NCBI GenBank assembly: GCA_015231375.1
Contig: JADGBT010000001.1
Location: forward strand, 124,001-188,000
Origin: Magnetococcales bacterium
Lineage (GTDB): Bacteria > Pseudomonadota > Magnetococcia > Magnetococcales > Magnetaquicoccaceae
DNA: 64,000 nt
Direction: 5' to 3'
The stretch's first letter is position 1. Every line of letters starts with the position of its first letter. The notes below the pieces were generated by a model. The model ran no database searches and was not told the origin of the DNA. It worked only from the letters and a program-made list of their open reading frames with translations. Of the stretch, positions 34,402-42,575 are shown one piece after another. The translations under genes and the position numbers were made by a program.

Positions 34402-36121
34402 AGTGGCAGACCTGATTGCGTCCCTGTCTTTTGGCGGTGTAGAGGGCCAGATCCGCAGCCTTGAGCAAGGCTGCGGATCCCTCTTTGCCCGTTCCGGGGA
34501 AGATGGCCACGCCGATGCTGACCGTGACTTTCAGGCCATCGACCACCATTTTTTCGATACTTTGGCGCAACCGTTCCGCCGAGCGACCCACGCCGGCCTG
34601 TCCGGTACTGGGCATGATCACGCAGAACTCCTCGCCGCCATAGCGGCAGGGGTAGTCCACGGAACGGAAATGACTCCGCATCACCTCGGCGATTCCTTTG
34701 AGAACGCGGTCGCCCTGATCGTGTCCGTGTTCGTCGTTGAAGCGCTTGAAGTGGTCCACATCGAAGAGCAGCACACCCAGGATCAAGCCGTAGCGTTTGG
34801 CGCGGTCGTACTCTTCCACCAACGCGGTATCGAAGCGTCGGCGGTTGTAGAGTCCGGTGAGGGCGTCGGTGTTGGAGAGTTTGCGCAGTTCGTCTTCCAG
34901 GGCTTTTTCCCGGGTGACATCGCGGATCATGGCGGCGGATCCGATGGGATCGCCATTGGCGTCGAAAATGGTCGCCGCGTGGGTTTGCAGCATGCGGTTG
35001 TTGAACCAGGCCAGTCCGGGCAGTTCGTGCTGGTGATCGTCACACAGGGCCTGCATGTGATCCGGATCGTTGAACAGTTGCAGAAAGCCTTCCGCGCGGA
35101 TCTGATCCGATGATTTGCCCAGCAGCCGTTCGGCGGCCGGATTGACCAGGGCCACCTGTTCGAGGCGGTCGGTCACCACGATGCCCTCGTGGGAGCCGAG
35201 GACGATGGTGTTGAGTTTGTCGTGTTCTCCCCGCAGTCGGTCCCAGGCGGTACTCAACTGGGTGGTCATCTGGTTGAAGGCGGAGGCCACCTGACGGAAT
35301 TCGGCGCAGCCTTCTTCGGGGATGATGCGGTTCAGGGTGTTGTTTTCCGGTGTGGTCAGGATGCGGGCCATGCGTTCCAGAGGGGTCACCGCCGAACGAC
35401 GCACCGCCAGATGGATGATGGTCATGACCAACGCGGCGATCAGGGTGCCGAAACCGAAGATCCACCAGCGTGCTTTTTCCACATCCGCGCGCGCCTTGGC
35501 CAGGGACATGGTGAGTTTGATCACGCCCCGGACCGGTTCGGTGTGACCATGGCAGGCGCGGCATTCGTCCTGGGAGGGGATCGGGGCGACGAAGGTCAGC
35601 AGCGGGGTGCCCTTGTTGGGATCCTGTTCGTAGAGGGGCACTTCGCGGCCCGTGGTGAGCACCTTGCGCAACGCCTCGGAATCCTTGGCCAACACCTGTT
35701 TCTTGTTTTCTTTTTTGCGCAGCGGGAAGCGGTCTCCTCCCAGGCGTCCGTTGACGATGCGGATGGTGTCGTTGGTGAGGAACGCCTCGGTGCCGTCGTG
35801 ACGCAGAATGCGAAAATCCACCACATCCGCGACACTTTCCAGATTCTTGATGAAATCGGCGGCAATTTCCGCGTCACCGGCGAGCATGATCGTGCGCAGA
35901 CCACTGGCCACGCTTTTGGTGACCAGCAACACGGCCCGTTCGTTTTGGCTCATGATCAGGTGTTCGTGGATGCGCGAGACCAGAGCCGACAGAGCCAGCC
36001 AGCCGACAATGAAGGTGACTCCCACATAGACCAGAATACGACCACCCAACCGGTCCATCACCCCGTTGGGTTGTCCGGCGAACGGGAAGAGTCTTTGGAA
36101 GCGTGACAACCAGGTGATCAT
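34367..36121 (-). CDS. Membrane diguanylate cyclase with periplasmic c-type heme motif, HAMP and PAS
   Basis: 584 residues. A membrane helix at about residues 28-49, a periplasmic domain of some 155 residues with a CRACH heme-binding motif (C187, C190, H191), a second helix at about 219-240, HAMP, a PAS domain (LNTIVLGSHEGIVVTDRLEQ) and a C-terminal GGDEF domain. The active site is GGEEF, preceded by an RSVD inhibitory site at the standard spacing. So c-di-GMP synthesis is likely controlled by heme redox state or a gas ligand; this is inference. The 3' end overlaps the convergent CoA-transferase gene. Confidence 0.88.
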   Translation of the reverse strand: MITWLSRFQRLFPFAGQPNGVMDRLGGRILVYVGVTFIVGWLALSALVSRIHEHLIMSQNERAVLLVTKSVASGLRTIMLAGDAEIAADFIKNLESVADVVDFRILRHDGTEAFLTNDTIRIVNGRLGGDRFPLRKKENKKQVLAKDSEALRKVLTTGREVPLYEQDPNKGTPLLTFVAPIPSQDECRACHGHTEPVRGVIKLTMSLAKARADVEKARWWIFGFGTLIAALVMTIIHLAVRRSAVTPLERMARILTTPENNTLNRIIPEEGCAEFRQVASAFNQMTTQLSTAWDRLRGEHDKLNTIVLGSHEGIVVTDRLEQVALVNPAAERLLGKSSDQIRAEGFLQLFNDPDHMQALCDDHQHELPGLAWFNNRMLQTHAATIFDANGDPIGSAAMIRDVTREKALEDELRKLSNTDALTGLYNRRRFDTALVEEYDRAKRYGLILGVLLFDVDHFKRFNDEHGHDQGDRVLKGIAEVMRSHFRSVDYPCRYGGEEFCVIMPSTGQAGVGRSAERLRQSIEKMVVDGLKVTVSIGVAIFPGTGKEGSAALLKAADLALYTAKRQGRNQVCHFTPGLTDAPQE

Positions 36122-36402
36122 GGTGACAATTCAGGATTCGGGTGGTTGACAGTCCGGCTTGACAGACGAGCCTGGGACCTGGAATGGGTAAATGGCGCGT
36201 TTGATCGAGAATGATCCAGTATGCATGATAATTTCTCGGGATCCAAGGAGTATTTCCGCAAGTGTGGCATGTTTGGAATCTGATAAACATCAAAGAATGG
36301 TTCGCATTCAAAAAGGGAAGAGCATGAATTCTTGTCTGGAGGATATCCGGCGGGGGGGAGCGGTGCGTGGAGCCTTTTTAAAAGCCGGGAGCGCCGGGAA
36401 GC
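36122..36402. other. Divergent promoter region, left of the repeat array
   Basis: This gap separates the cyclase and the PAS/GAF kinase genes and holds their divergent promoters. An ATG at 36324 after GGGAAGAG could begin a 39-codon frame that reads into the repeats; its product shows no recognisable feature. No other gene is visible. Confidence 0.35.
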
Positions 36403-36486
36403 GGACCGGGTGTGACGGACCGGGTGTGACGGACCGGGTGTGACGGACCGGGTGTGACGGACCGGGTGTGACGAACCGGGTGTGAC
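36403..36486 (+). repeat. Six tandem copies of a 14-bp unit
   Basis: Consecutive units GGACCGGGTGTGAC run from 36403, five exact and a sixth with one change (GAACCGGGTGTGAC). A degraded copy follows at about 36501. They lie 110 bases before the kinase start. The unit could be a set of protein-binding sites or a copy-number-variable spacer. Confidence 0.92.
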
Positions 36487-36599
36487 GGACTTGTGATACA
36501 GGCCGGGTGTGATGGGTCGCGATCCGGCGGGAATTCATGACGCCCGGTTTCCTTGCGCGGGAAATTCTGCTAGAATTTTTGGCTCAAGGGGAGATCATC

Positions 36600-39371
36600 A
36601 TGAGTCAACCAATCGTCGTGCCACCTGTTCGCTTGCCCGTTCGCCAGCGTCTCTCCTATCGTCAGGCCCGGACAGCCGTTCTCGTGGGACTGTGTGTGGG
36701 ATTGCTGCTCGGTTTGGGGCAGGTGATGGTGGATCTGTACAAGGAGCGGCAACGCATCCGCACCAACATCGCCCAGATGATGGAGATCATCCGCGATTCG
36801 GCGGCCCAGGCGACCCATCACCAGGATTCGGTCCAGGCGGAAAAGGTGTTGGCGGGTCTGTTTCATTGTCAGGGGGTCCACCAGGCCCACTTGCACACCT
36901 CCGGCGGGTTGTCCTTCCTGCAAAAGATCCGTCCCCGCACCCTGAGCGGTCCGTCGCGCTGGGTGGCCTCCTGGTTGCTGGAGTCGGATTTCTCCGTCAC
37001 GCTGCCTTTGGTGTTCGATGGCCAGCCTGCGGGCAATCTGACCCTCGGCGTGGACGCCTCTGCCAGCGCGCGGGATTTTTTGATGCGCGCCGCCTTCACG
37101 CTGTTGGGAAGTCTGATCCAGGCCATTGTGCTCGCCACGATCCTGACCATCCTGTTTCACCGCTTGCTCACCCGTCCCATTCTGACCATCGGACGCCAGT
37201 TGGCCAGCGTGGATCCCGCCGCTCCGGCCCGTCAGCCCATCACCGTTCCATCTGGACACGCCGGGGATGAGCTGGGGCTGTTGGCCGCGTCCATCAATCA
37301 GGCCCTGGCCCTGTTCGAAAACGCCTTGCAGGTGCGCAAGGAGACCGACCAACTGCTGAAACGGACCCAGTTCAGCGTTGATCAGGCCGCCGACATGATC
37401 AGTTGGGTGGAACCCGATGGCCGGTTCATCTACGTCAACGAGGCGATGTGCAAGGCCCTGGAGTACTCCCGGACCGAGTTGCTCGCCATGAACATCGCCC
37501 AGATTCACGACGATTGGTCTGTCGCGCAATGGGATGAACACCGGCGGGATCTGGAAAAGGCCCGCATCCGCTGCATGGAGACCGTGGTGCGGACCAAGCG
37601 GGGCGTCATGCTCCATCTGGAGGTGCAGACCACCTTGCTGGAGATGGATGGCCACAAGATCCATTGCAACTTTGCCCGCGACCTGCGTCCCCGCAAACAG
37701 GCGGAACGGGTGATCCGGCGGGCCAATCGCACCCTGTTGACCTTGAGCCATGGCAACGAAACCATGATCAAGGCCACCTCGGAGCAGGAACTCCTGAAAC
37801 GGATCTGTCGGCTGATCGTGGAAGAGGGGGGCTATCGCATGGCCTGGGTCGGATTCGCCACCGCAGACGGGCGGATTCTGCCGGCGGCCCAGTACGGCTT
37901 CGACGACGGTTATCTGGACAACCTGGACATCTCCTGGGACGATGAGGAAAAAGGACGCGGCCCCACCGGTACCGCGTTTCGGACCGGCAAACCCATCCTG
38001 GCGCGGGAGATCGAGTCTGATCCCAACTTCGCTCCCTGGCGTCAGGAGGCCACGCGGCGGGGTTATGTCTCCTCTTTGGCCTTGCCTTTGCCTGTGGATG
38101 ACCTGTTGCCCCTGGGAACCCTCAACATCTACAGCAGCGCGTCGGACGCCTTCGATCCCGAGGAGATTCAACTGCTGGAAAATCTCGCCAACAATCTGGC
38201 GTTCGGGATCTTGAAGTTCCGGGAGGCCGAGGAGCGTCGGCGGGCGCAACGGGCCATGCAGATCTCTGAAGAGAAGCTGCTCACCCTGTTTCACCACTCC
38301 CCGGACTGCCTCATGACGCTGGATCGGGAGGGGGCGGTGCAGTTTTCCAACCGGCCGGGCGCCGATCACCCTTCGGAGTTCTTCCCCACGGTGCGACTGC
38401 CTTATGTGCGGGACCGGATCGCCGAAGTGTTCCAGACCGGTCAGGTGGTGGAGTTTCCCTTCACCGACAGCGAATCCGCCTGGTGGGAGGCCAGACTGGC
38501 TCCGATCTTCCACGACGGCAAGGTCTCCGAGGTGTTGGCCGTCTGTCAGGATGTGACCGAAAAACATACCCTTCAGGCCCAGAATCTGCGCAATGCCCGT
38601 CTGGCCTCCCTCGGGGTGCTTTCCGCCAGCGTGGCCCACGAGATCAACAATCCCAACAACGCCATCCAGTTCAATGTGCCGATCCTCTCCGCTCTCTGGG
38701 AGGATGCCCGGCCCATTCTGCTCAATGCGCATGAGCGAAGCGGCGCGTTTTATCTGGGGGGCATGCCTTTCGACGAGGCCATGGAGGTGGTCCCGCGTCT
38801 GCTCGATGGCATCCGCATGAGCTCCCAACGCATCCAGACCATCATCGCCGGCCTCAAACACATGGCCCGGCACGACAAGGGGATCTTGACCCAGAAAATC
38901 AATATCCAGGATCCGCTGCGCTCCGCCCTCATGATCCTGCAAAACCAGATCCGTGAGTCCACCGATCATTGCCATTTCGAGCCGTCGCCCGAGCCGCTCA
39001 TGGTGCGGGGCAATGCCCAGCAGTTGGAACAGGCTTTTATCAATATTTTGCAAAACGCCCTGCACGCCCTGGAAAATCGCTGCCAACGGGTGGATATCGC
39101 CGTGCGTCCGCAACCCGATCAGACCCATCTGACGGTGTTGTTCCGCGATCAGGGGTGCGGCATCGCCCCCGAACACTTGAGGAAATTGACCGATCCCTTC
39201 TTTTCCACCAAGACCGAGGCCGGCGGCATGGGGCTGGGTCTGTCCATCACCAAAACCATCATCGAAAACCATGCGGGCGTTTTGTCTTTCGCGTCCGAAC
39301 TGGATCGGGGCACCACCGTGACCGTGCGGCTGCCTCTCGATGTCGAATCCTTGCGCGGAGATCCAACATGA
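36600..39371 (+). CDS. PAS/GAF sensor histidine kinase
   Basis: 923 residues. Two membrane helices (about residues 24-43 and 168-190) flank a periplasmic sensor of about 120 residues, then HAMP, PAS (QAADMISWVEPDGRFIYVNE), GAF (YRMAWVGFATADGRILPAA), a second PAS and a HisKA/HATPase core. The phosphoacceptor block is SVAHEINNPNNAI with H680, and the ATPase shows GCGIAP and GGMGLGLSITKTI. The ATG at 36600 follows AAGGGGAG. The next gene, a sigma-54 activator, overlaps by four bases, making a two-component pair like the NtrB-NtrC class. The signal is unknown. Confidence 0.93.
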   Translation: MSQPIVVPPVRLPVRQRLSYRQARTAVLVGLCVGLLLGLGQVMVDLYKERQRIRTNIAQMMEIIRDSAAQATHHQDSVQAEKVLAGLFHCQGVHQAHLHTSGGLSFLQKIRPRTLSGPSRWVASWLLESDFSVTLPLVFDGQPAGNLTLGVDASASARDFLMRAAFTLLGSLIQAIVLATILTILFHRLLTRPILTIGRQLASVDPAAPARQPITVPSGHAGDELGLLAASINQALALFENALQVRKETDQLLKRTQFSVDQAADMISWVEPDGRFIYVNEAMCKALEYSRTELLAMNIAQIHDDWSVAQWDEHRRDLEKARIRCMETVVRTKRGVMLHLEVQTTLLEMDGHKIHCNFARDLRPRKQAERVIRRANRTLLTLSHGNETMIKATSEQELLKRICRLIVEEGGYRMAWVGFATADGRILPAAQYGFDDGYLDNLDISWDDEEKGRGPTGTAFRTGKPILAREIESDPNFAPWRQEATRRGYVSSLALPLPVDDLLPLGTLNIYSSASDAFDPEEIQLLENLANNLAFGILKFREAEERRRAQRAMQISEEKLLTLFHHSPDCLMTLDREGAVQFSNRPGADHPSEFFPTVRLPYVRDRIAEVFQTGQVVEFPFTDSESAWWEARLAPIFHDGKVSEVLAVCQDVTEKHTLQAQNLRNARLASLGVLSASVAHEINNPNNAIQFNVPILSALWEDARPILLNAHERSGAFYLGGMPFDEAMEVVPRLLDGIRMSSQRIQTIIAGLKHMARHDKGILTQKINIQDPLRSALMILQNQIRESTDHCHFEPSPEPLMVRGNAQQLEQAFINILQNALHALENRCQRVDIAVRPQPDQTHLTVLFRDQGCGIAPEHLRKLTDPFFSTKTEAGGMGLGLSITKTIIENHAGVLSFASELDRGTTVTVRLPLDVESLRGDPT

Positions 39372-40801
39372 CCGAACCGATCAAGAAGAGTCTCCCCATT
39401 GTGCTGGTGGATGATGAGGAGTCGGTGCTGTTCAGCTCGAAAATCCTCTTGAAGACCGCCGATGTCTCTCCGGTGGTCACCATGACCGATGGCCGCACCC
39501 TGATGTCGTTTCTGGAAGAAAATGGCGCGGCGGTGGTGGTGCTGGATCTGGTGATGCCCTTCACGCCGGGTACCGAGCTGCTTCCCCGGATCAAGGAACG
39601 GTTTCCGGAGATTCCGGTGATCGTCATGTCCGCCAACCAGGAGGTCAACATCGCGGTCCAGTGCATGAAGGACGGCGCCTTCGACTATCTGGTCAAACCC
39701 ACGGAAAACAGTCGTTTCATCTCCTGCGTCAAGCGGGCCATGGAGGTGCGCTCGTTGCGCCGGGAGTTGGGAACCCTCAAGCAGTATCTGCTCGAAGACT
39801 CCTTGCAACACGCCGAAGCCTTTGCCGAAATCATCACCCACAGCCGCAAGATGCGGGCGGTGTTCCAGTATGTCGAGGCCATTGCCCCGTCCTCCGAGCC
39901 GGTTCTGATCATCGGCGAGACCGGCGTGGGCAAGGAGTTGCTGGCCCAGGCGATCCATCAGGTGAGCCATCGCCAAGGCCCGCTGGTGGCCCTGAACGTC
40001 GCGGGACTGGATGACAACATGTTCTCCGATACCCTGTTCGGCCATCGCAAGGGGGCCTTTACCGGGGCCAACGACAACCGGGAAGGCATGATCGCCGCCG
40101 CTGCCGGAGGATCCTTGTTCCTCGACGAGATCGGGGATCTCAAGGAGTCCTCCCAGGTCAAGCTGCTGCGCCTGTTGCAGGAGCGCAAGTACTACCCCCT
40201 CGGCTCCGACGGCTACATGAAGACCGATGCCCGCATCATCTGCGCCACCAACCGGGATCTGAAATTCATGATGGCCGAAAAGACCTTTCGCTCCGATCTG
40301 TACTTTCGGCTCTCCTCCCATCAGGTGCGCATTCCGCCCCTCAAGGAGCGCAAGGAGGATCTGCCCCTTTTGACCACTCATTTCATCGAAGAGGCGGCCC
40401 AGGCCATGGGCAAATCCCCGCCTGTGCCGCCGCCGGAATTGTTCCATCTGCTCAACACCTATGATTTTCCTGGGAATGTGCGGGAATTGCGCGCCATCGT
40501 CTTCGACGCCGTGGCCCGCCATCACTCCGGAGTGCTCTCCTTGGAGCGTTTCCGGGAGAGCGTCTTGAGCAATGGCGCCTCTGAAGACGCCCTGGCGGTC
40601 GATCTGCCGGAAAATCCGTTCAAACGCTTGAGCGGCAAGCTGCCCACCTTGCGGGAGTCGGAAATCCTGTTGGTGGAAGAGGCGTTGGAGCGTTCCCAGG
40701 GGAACAAGAGTCTGGCGGCGACCCTGCTGGGCGTATCCCGTCAGACCCTCAACTACCGGTTGCAACAGTTGAAGAAAAGCACCACCTCCCCCCCGGTCTG
40801 A
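39368..40801 (+). CDS. NtrC-type sigma-54-dependent response regulator
   Basis: 477 residues: receiver domain with phospho-acceptor D60 (VVVLDLVMPFTPG), AAA+ domain with Walker A GETGVGKE (183-190), the sigma-54 contact loop GAFTGA (229-234), Walker B LFLDEIGDL, and a Fis-type HTH at the end (NKSLAATLLGVSRQTLNYRL). Full set of motifs, so it should activate RpoN promoters. Paired by ATGA overlap with the preceding kinase. The array of C-rich hairpins lies directly downstream and may be one of its targets. Confidence 0.94.
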   Translation: MTEPIKKSLPIVLVDDEESVLFSSKILLKTADVSPVVTMTDGRTLMSFLEENGAAVVVLDLVMPFTPGTELLPRIKERFPEIPVIVMSANQEVNIAVQCMKDGAFDYLVKPTENSRFISCVKRAMEVRSLRRELGTLKQYLLEDSLQHAEAFAEIITHSRKMRAVFQYVEAIAPSSEPVLIIGETGVGKELLAQAIHQVSHRQGPLVALNVAGLDDNMFSDTLFGHRKGAFTGANDNREGMIAAAAGGSLFLDEIGDLKESSQVKLLRLLQERKYYPLGSDGYMKTDARIICATNRDLKFMMAEKTFRSDLYFRLSSHQVRIPPLKERKEDLPLLTTHFIEEAAQAMGKSPPVPPPELFHLLNTYDFPGNVRELRAIVFDAVARHHSGVLSLERFRESVLSNGASEDALAVDLPENPFKRLSGKLPTLRESEILLVEEALERSQGNKSLAATLLGVSRQTLNYRLQQLKKSTTSPPV

Positions 40802-41168
40802 AAACGGGATCGTCTGCTCTGGGGGAGGGGTGATTTTTTGTCGTCGTGATCCTGGATGTAAAAAAAATCTCCACCCCCCTTTATTAGGTTGATAAATATC
40901 CACTTCGCTTTATTGCGCTGCGGTATTGTCGCGGATTCCCTGGGTTCGATGTTTAAATTTTTGCACCTCCCGGCAGGGAGAGGTTATGGGAAATTCGTTA
41001 TTAATTATATGATATTGAACAATTTTAAAATAATTTCAGACTTGGCGCGCATCTTGATATATATAAAATGAACACGGACGAGAGTATGCAGATAAGGATG
41101 TCGGTCGTTTGAGATCAGGCAGTATCGAACGAAGCAGTAGGCCGTACTGGTCATGTGAACCATGGCCC
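40802..41168. other. AT-rich intergenic region before the hairpin array
   Basis: After the regulator stop, about 40,990-41,070 falls well below the surrounding G+C content, with runs such as TTAATTATATGATATTG. A small stem (ACCTCCC, loop, GGGAGAGGT) lies near 40,966-40,985. A 60-codon plus-strand frame crosses the region but looks like chance in AT-rich DNA. Promoter-like elements are listed separately. No convincing protein gene is visible. Confidence 0.5.
41035..41064 (+). promoter_or_regulatory. Candidate promoter of the hairpin array (sigma-70 or sigma-54 type)
   Basis: Two overlapping readings are possible. Sigma-70-like: TTCAGA (41035-41040), a 17-base spacer, then TATATA (41058-41063). 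Sigma-54-like: TTGGCGCG (41042-41049), four bases, TTGAT (41054-41058), which matches the -24 GG but has TTGA for TTGC at -12. Either would start transcription near 41,070, just before the array. Confidence 0.4.
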
Positions 41169-41215
41169 GATCAAGGGTTGGAACCCCTCCCCCTTATCCA
41201 ACCCTTGATCTTTTT
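41169..41215 (+). ncRNA. C-rich-loop hairpin, copy A
   Basis: A perfect 14-bp stem (41169-41182 with 41197-41210) holds the loop ACCCCTCCCCCTTA and is followed by five T. This is a terminator-like 3' end whose loop is complementary to Shine-Dalgarno-type GGGGAGG sequences. It is the first of four related units and may end a small RNA. Confidence 0.6.
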
Positions 41216-41232
41216 CATCTGATTGTCGAGAT

Positions 41233-41297
41233 GGGACGCTTGCGTCCCTGACCAAGGGTCCGGCCTCCCCCCCCCTCAAGCCGGCCCTTGGTTTTTT
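41233..41297 (+). ncRNA. Two-hairpin unit with C-rich loop, copy B
   Basis: A short hairpin (41233-41239 with 41242-41248) precedes the main stem (41251-41264 with 41280-41292, one bulge). The main loop is CTCCCCCCCCCTCAA and six T follow. The loop is identical in copy C although the stem bases differ. Confidence 0.62.
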
Positions 41298-41316
41298 ATA
41301 GCCAAAGCCGGGACAG

Positions 41317-41390
41317 GGATGTGGATCAAACCACGTCTCCCGCCAGGGGTCCGACCTCCCCCCCCCTCAAGTCGGACCCCTGGTCATTTT
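41317..41390 (+). ncRNA. Two-hairpin unit with C-rich loop, copy C
   Basis: An imperfect 5' hairpin (around 41317-41340) is followed by a perfect 13-bp stem (41343-41355 with 41371-41383) with loop CTCCCCCCCCCTCAA, then TCATTTTT. Against copy B the stem has paired changes on both arms (G-C to A-T near the loop), which points to selection on RNA structure. Confidence 0.62.
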
Positions 41391-41412
41391 TGATCAGGTT
41401 TCTTCGCTCAAC

Positions 41413-41490
41413 CGAGATGGGACGTAGGCTTTGCCGCGTCTCAGGCCAAGGGCCCGACACATCCTCCCCCGGACGTCGGCCCTTGGTCTT
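41413..41490 (+). ncRNA. Two-hairpin unit with C-rich loop, copy D
   Basis: The leading segment CGAGATGGGACG is shared with copy B. The main stem (41446-41458 with 41475-41486, one bulge) encloses a loop containing CATCCTCCCCCGG. The T-run is weaker (TCTTGAATTCTT). It ends 10 bases before the convergent rnhB stop codon and is the most diverged copy. Confidence 0.55.
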
Positions 41491-41499
41491 GAATTCTTC

Positions 41500-42147
41500 T
41501 CAACTTCCTTGAATCAGTCGTGCGACAGGCGCGTAGCTTTTGCGGTGGATGGGCGTGATGCCCAGGGTTTCCATGGCCCGGAGATGTTCGGCTGTGGGAT
41601 ATCCGGCGTTGCGTTCCCAGCCGTAACCGGGATGGCGGATGGCCCATTGGGCCATGAGGGCATCCCGATGGGTCTTGGCGAGGATCGAGGCGGCGGCGAT
41701 GGAGGCGGAGAGTTGATCTCCTTTGATCACGGCTTTGGCGGGACACGGGAGCGCGTCGGGCAGATCCCGCCCGTCGATGAGGATGAAATCGGGTCGGATC
41801 CTTTCGGTCTGAAGGATGGGGGTGTCGGTCTGGAGGATGGGGGGGTCGGTCTGAAGGATGGGGGCGGTTGGGCAAGGGGCGCGCAGGGCGGCGATGGCGC
41901 GGGACATGGCCAGCAGGGTCGCCTGACGGATGTTGAGGCGGTCGATCTCTTCGGAGTCGGCCATGCCGATGCCGGTGGCCAAGGCGTCACGCTGAATGCA
42001 AAGCGCCAGGGCAGCCCGTTGAGACGCGGAGAGGCGTTTGGAGTCGTCCAGGCCGATGAGGGAGTCGGGCAGGGAGTCGCCCGCAGGCAGGATCACCGCA
42101 GCGGCGACCACGGGACCACACAAAGGTCCGCGACCGGCTTCGTCCAC
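41500..42147 (-). CDS. rnhB: Ribonuclease HII
   Basis: Removes RNA from RNA-DNA hybrids and single ribonucleotides from DNA. The active-site block [16 protein letters not shown], then [17 protein letters not shown] and the late [21 protein letters not shown] contain the catalytic carboxylates. The interval given begins at GTG 42147, the first standard start codon in frame. It would cut the protein right at the first strand, whereas the frame continues upstream with family-like sequence ([17 protein letters not shown]). The true start is therefore probably a rare codon such as CTG 42234 (GGGAG upstream) or ATC 42210. A 7-residue tandem repeat sits in the middle. Last gene of the rpsP operon. 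Confidence 0.9.
   Translation of the reverse strand: MDEAGRGPLCGPVVAAAVILPAGDSLPDSLIGLDDSKRLSASQRAALALCIQRDALATGIGMADSEEIDRLNIRQATLLAMSRAIAALRAPCPTAPILQTDPPILQTDTPILQTERIRPDFILIDGRDLPDALPCPAKAVIKGDQLSASIAAASILAKTHRDALMAQWAIRHPGYGWERNAGYPTAEHLRAMETLGITPIHRKSYAPVARLIQGS
41806..41868 (-). repeat. Three tandem 21-bp repeats inside rnhB
   Basis: Three 21-base units (41806-41826, 41827-41847, 41848-41868) encode about three copies of a 7-residue block with ILQT(D/E). The units differ at a few bases only. They form an insertion just before the strand FILIDG. Confidence 0.88.
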
Positions 42148-42227
42148 GCCACACAGGGTGGGGAAACCGGCCGCGATCTGTTCTTTTTCCAGGGTGAGGC
42201 CGGGAAGGATTCCGGCGCGGGATCTGG

Positions 42228-42575
42228 CTACCAGTCCCGTTTCTCCCGGATGCGCGCGCCCTTACCGGTACGATCGCGGAGATAATAGAGCTTGGCGCGG
42301 CGCACATCACCTTTGCGCAGCACTTCGATCTTTTCCAGTTTGGGGGAGTAGAGCGGGAAAAGACGCTCGACGCCTTCGCCGAAGGAGACCTTGCGCACCG
42401 TGAAGGTGGAACGATTGCCGGCGTTGCGGCAGGCGATGCACACTCCTTCAAACATCTGGATGCGTTCGCGGGTTCCTTCCACGACCCGAACATGGACCCG
42501 CAGGGTGTCGCCGGCTCCGAACTTGGGGGGCTCGGACTTGATCTGAGACTGTTCAAACAACTGTAATTCGTTCAT
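42228..42575 (-). CDS. rplS: 50S ribosomal protein L19
   Basis: 115-residue ribosomal protein at the 30S-50S interface. [20 protein letters not shown] and [14 protein letters not shown], then [20 protein letters not shown], are the L19 signature; it ends [20 protein letters not shown]. Start overlaps the trmD stop by four bases. The rnhB frame opens around its stop codon. Confidence 0.97.
   Translation of the reverse strand: MNELQLFEQSQIKSEPPKFGAGDTLRVHVRVVEGTRERIQMFEGVCIACRNAGNRSTFTVRKVSFGEGVERLFPLYSPKLEKIEVLRKGDVRRAKLYYLRDRTGKGARIREKRDW

Noticed and set aside
36324-36443. 39-codon gene reading into the 14-bp repeats
   Set aside because: It has a possible ribosome-binding site, but the product is mostly a translation of the repeats and lacks any feature.
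40802-41168. DUF1127-type small protein gene preceding the hairpin array, as with CcsR RNAs
   Set aside because: No short arginine-rich frame of that family is present; the only frames are AT-rich chance readings and a 14-codon frame from 41068.
41169-41490. CRISPR array
   Set aside because: The repeated units are structured hairpins of differing sequence and spacing, not identical repeats with unique spacers, and no cas gene is nearby.
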